Assembly (NCBI GenBank): GCA_021787655.1
Contig: JAJYLM010000097.1
Span: 1-7,769 of the forward strand
DNA length: 7,769 bases
Source of the DNA: a bacterium
Lineage (GTDB): Bacteria > JAMCPX01
Direction of reading: 5' to 3'
The notes under the pieces were generated by a model. That model saw nothing but the letters and a program-made list of their open reading frames with translations. It had not been told where the DNA came from and did no database searches. Made by a program: the position numbers and the translations under genes. Below are positions 6,563 through 7,769 of this stretch, piece by piece (position 1 is the stretch's first letter; each line of letters begins with the position of its first letter).

Positions 6563-7483
6563 TTACGTCCTGCCGTGTTTGGTGACCATGCTGCAGACCA
6601 TGCCGCATTCGCAGTTGTCGCATTCGAGCTGGATGGTGGTGTGGCTGATGTTGAACTGCTCTTTCATGATCGATTCCGCCTGCTGGATGATCAGCGCGCC
6701 TTCACTGATCTTTGCATCGTCTATCATGATGTGGGCACTCATTGAATACAGGCCTGAGGTTATTGCCCAGATGTGGAGATCGTGAATGTTTTTGACGCCC
6801 GGTATGCCTGCAAGGGCATGGTTTACAGTGCCGGTATCGATGGTCCCGGGCACGAATTCCAGGAGGATGGAGCTGGATTCCAAAACGATGCCCGCTGCAC
6901 CCCTGATGATGATCCCTCCTATCAGGATACTGATGATCGGATCCACGAAATACCAGTGCTTCAGGATGATCAAGATACCGCCTGCGATGACGCCGACCGA
7001 GGAAAGGGTATCTCCGACGATGTGGAGGAATGCGCTGCGGATGTTGATATTGTTCGTGTGGGTACCTTTCAGCAAAAGGATGCTTACGAGATTGCCCGCC
7101 AGTCCGATCGTTGCGATAATGAGCATGATCGGTCCTTGAATATGGGGCGGTGAAGCGAACCGGTGGTATGCCTCATAGAATATGGCTATGGATATGAGGA
7201 TGAGTAGAACGCCGTTGGTCAGGGCAGCCATGACCTCCATGCGGTGATAGCCGTAGGTCCTCGTGCTGTCGGGCGGCCTTCGTGCCATCCGGATCGCAAA
7301 CAGACTCAGGCCGAGAGAAAAAACGTCCGTAAACATATGCCCGGCGTCTCCCAGAAGGGCGAGACTATTGCTGATAAAGCCGCCGGCAATCTCGGCAGCC
7401 ATCAGCACTATAGTAATGACAAGTGCCGCAGTGAGGCCGCGTACTCCGGACGTTTCGGCGTGGTGGTGCTCATGGCCGTTCAT
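6563..7483 (-). CDS. czcD: Cation diffusion facilitator (CzcD/ZitB type)
   Basis: 306 residues, inner membrane. It is a proton-coupled exporter of Zn(II) and similar divalent cations, working as a dimer. Six membrane spans lie at about 16-36, 41-65, 84-105, 118-138, 153-173 and 178-200, followed by a cytoplasmic ferredoxin-like domain with HDLHIW and SAHIMIDD. The transport site is formed by HxxxD in TM2 (His49, Asp53) and in TM5 (His154, Asp158), the pattern of zinc-type members. A short His cluster (HEHHH, 4-8) opens the protein. Unusually, it ends in a Cys-rich tail: Cys288, Cys291, Cys293 and Cys297 (CDNCECGMVC). That could bind Zn or Cu(I). The ATG at 7483 has GAGGG eight bases upstream. 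It is the first gene of the efflux operon with copA. No metal-responsive regulator gene is in view. Confidence 0.94.
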   Translation of the reverse strand: MNGHEHHHAETSGVRGLTAALVITIVLMAAEIAGGFISNSLALLGDAGHMFTDVFSLGLSLFAIRMARRPPDSTRTYGYHRMEVMAALTNGVLLILISIAIFYEAYHRFASPPHIQGPIMLIIATIGLAGNLVSILLLKGTHTNNINIRSAFLHIVGDTLSSVGVIAGGILIILKHWYFVDPIISILIGGIIIRGAAGIVLESSSILLEFVPGTIDTGTVNHALAGIPGVKNIHDLHIWAITSGLYSMSAHIMIDDAKISEGALIIQQAESIMKEQFNISHTTIQLECDNCECGMVCSMVTKHGRT

Positions 7484-7498
7484 AGCTTTGACCCTCGT

Positions 7499-7530
7499 AA
7501 CTCATCAAATGAGTTGGATGGATATCCATC
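7499..7530 (-). promoter_or_regulatory. Two adjacent dyads before the efflux operon
   Basis: GATGGATATCCATC (7517-7530) is a perfect 14-bp palindrome. AACTCAT/ATGAGTT (7499-7505 and 7509-7515) is a 7-bp inverted repeat around three bases. The second ends only two bases from the GAGGG ribosome binding site (7492-7496) of the CDF gene. They may be repressor operators or RNA hairpins acting on translation. They do not match CueR, CopY or CsoR sites as I know them. No confident sigma-70 promoter could be placed between 7484 and 7769. Confidence 0.4.
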
Positions 7531-7607
7531 GGTTCGTTGCTTGGATGTATTTTTCCCATTTGTGGACTTCATCAACATCTCTCTGTATCTTCCTGATATT
7601 CTTCTGC

Positions 7608-7644
7608 GTTACCCCTCTTACATAAGAGGGGACAGGGGAGTTAC
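7608..7644. repeat. Palindromic intergenic repeat (CCCCTCTTA / TAAGAGGGG)
   Basis: CCCCTCTTA (7612-7620) and TAAGAGGGG (7623-7631) form a perfect 9-bp stem with a two-base gap. They are followed by ACAGGGGA. GTTAC stands on both sides (7608-7612 and 7640-7644) as a 5-base direct repeat. CCCCTCTTA recurs at 7755-7763 at the window edge, probably the start of another copy. From memory, repeats of this style, reading SPxPLYKRG or similar when translated, are dispersed in many bacterial genomes and often lie at the ends of DUF559 genes, as here. Confidence 0.55.
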
Positions 7645-7749
7645 TTTCTCCTTTATATCGTACAATAGGTGTTTTTCTACATTTGTTTGATTGTTTCTCA
7701 ATTTACGTCGCACCTTTTTTAATGTTGGATCATTGTGTACATATTTCAT
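7618..7749 (-). pseudogene. DUF559 gene remnant (N-terminal fragment)
   Basis: A 43-codon reading frame starts at ATG 7749-7747, with GAGGGGG about four bases upstream. Residues 8-35 (PTLKKVRRKLRNNQTNVEKHLL and on to DIKEK) closely follow the start of DUF559 proteins, whose pattern is about NPKLKxxARKLRxNxTDAEKLLWxxLRxK. DUF559 is a Vsr/PD-(D/E)XK-like nuclease-fold family of about 120 residues. The match stops where the palindromic repeat begins, and the frame ends at a TAA inside it (7618-7620). The conserved GYKFRRQ and IVDF segments are absent, so the nuclease core is lost. The identification rests on recalled family pattern over about 30 residues. Confidence 0.55.
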
Positions 7750-7769
7750 AACGCCCCCTCTTAATCTTA

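Noticed and set aside
7484..7769. CueR, CopY or CsoR operator for the copper operon
   Set aside because: No CCTTCC-type inverted repeat at promoter spacing, TACA-N2-TGTA, or G-tract palindrome was found.

Overview
The window (7,769 bases) looks like ordinary bacterial chromosome from a Gram-negative, probably environmental or anaerobic lineage. Interspersed repeats of the type ATTCCCGT...ACGGGAATGACA, a DUF559 gene remnant beside a CCCCTCTTA/TAAGAGGGG repeat, and a sigma-54-type promoter in front of a PII gene would fit Nitrospirota or Desulfobacterota. That assignment is an inference from general style, not from a marker gene. No rRNA, tRNA, CRISPR array, intact transposase or phage gene was seen.

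Left to right: positions 1-200 hold two diverged tandem copies of a hairpin-bearing intergenic repeat, the second ending in a long hairpin that can serve as terminator for the minus-strand gene at 321-593. That gene encodes a small single-span membrane protein of unknown function. A divergent intergenic region carries a well-formed -24/-12 promoter feeding glnB (771-1109, plus strand), a PII nitrogen-signalling protein. Everything to the right of glnB is on the minus strand, so transcription runs right to left and converges on glnB.

The minus-strand genes, in transcription order from the right, are: a CzcD/ZitB-type cation diffusion facilitator (6563-7483) and a YHS-HMA copper P1B-ATPase of CopA type (4183-6561), one base apart and surely one metal-efflux operon; a receiver-GGDEF diguanylate cyclase (3098-4027) with its own candidate promoter; then a J-domain co-chaperone with only half of the usual DnaJ zinc-finger region (1883-2944, TTG start), whose stop codon shares a base with the start of a nucleoside phosphorylase (1146-1883).

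Upstream of the efflux operon (7484-7769) are two tight dyads just before the ribosome binding site, a palindromic repeat, and the first ~35 codons of a DUF559 (Vsr-like nuclease fold) gene cut off by that repeat. I did not find a new multi-gene system. The points most worth a second look are the half-zinc-finger J protein coupled to a nucleoside phosphorylase lacking the usual base-binding Asp, the cysteine-rich tail on the CDF transporter, and the repeat-truncated DUF559 remnant.
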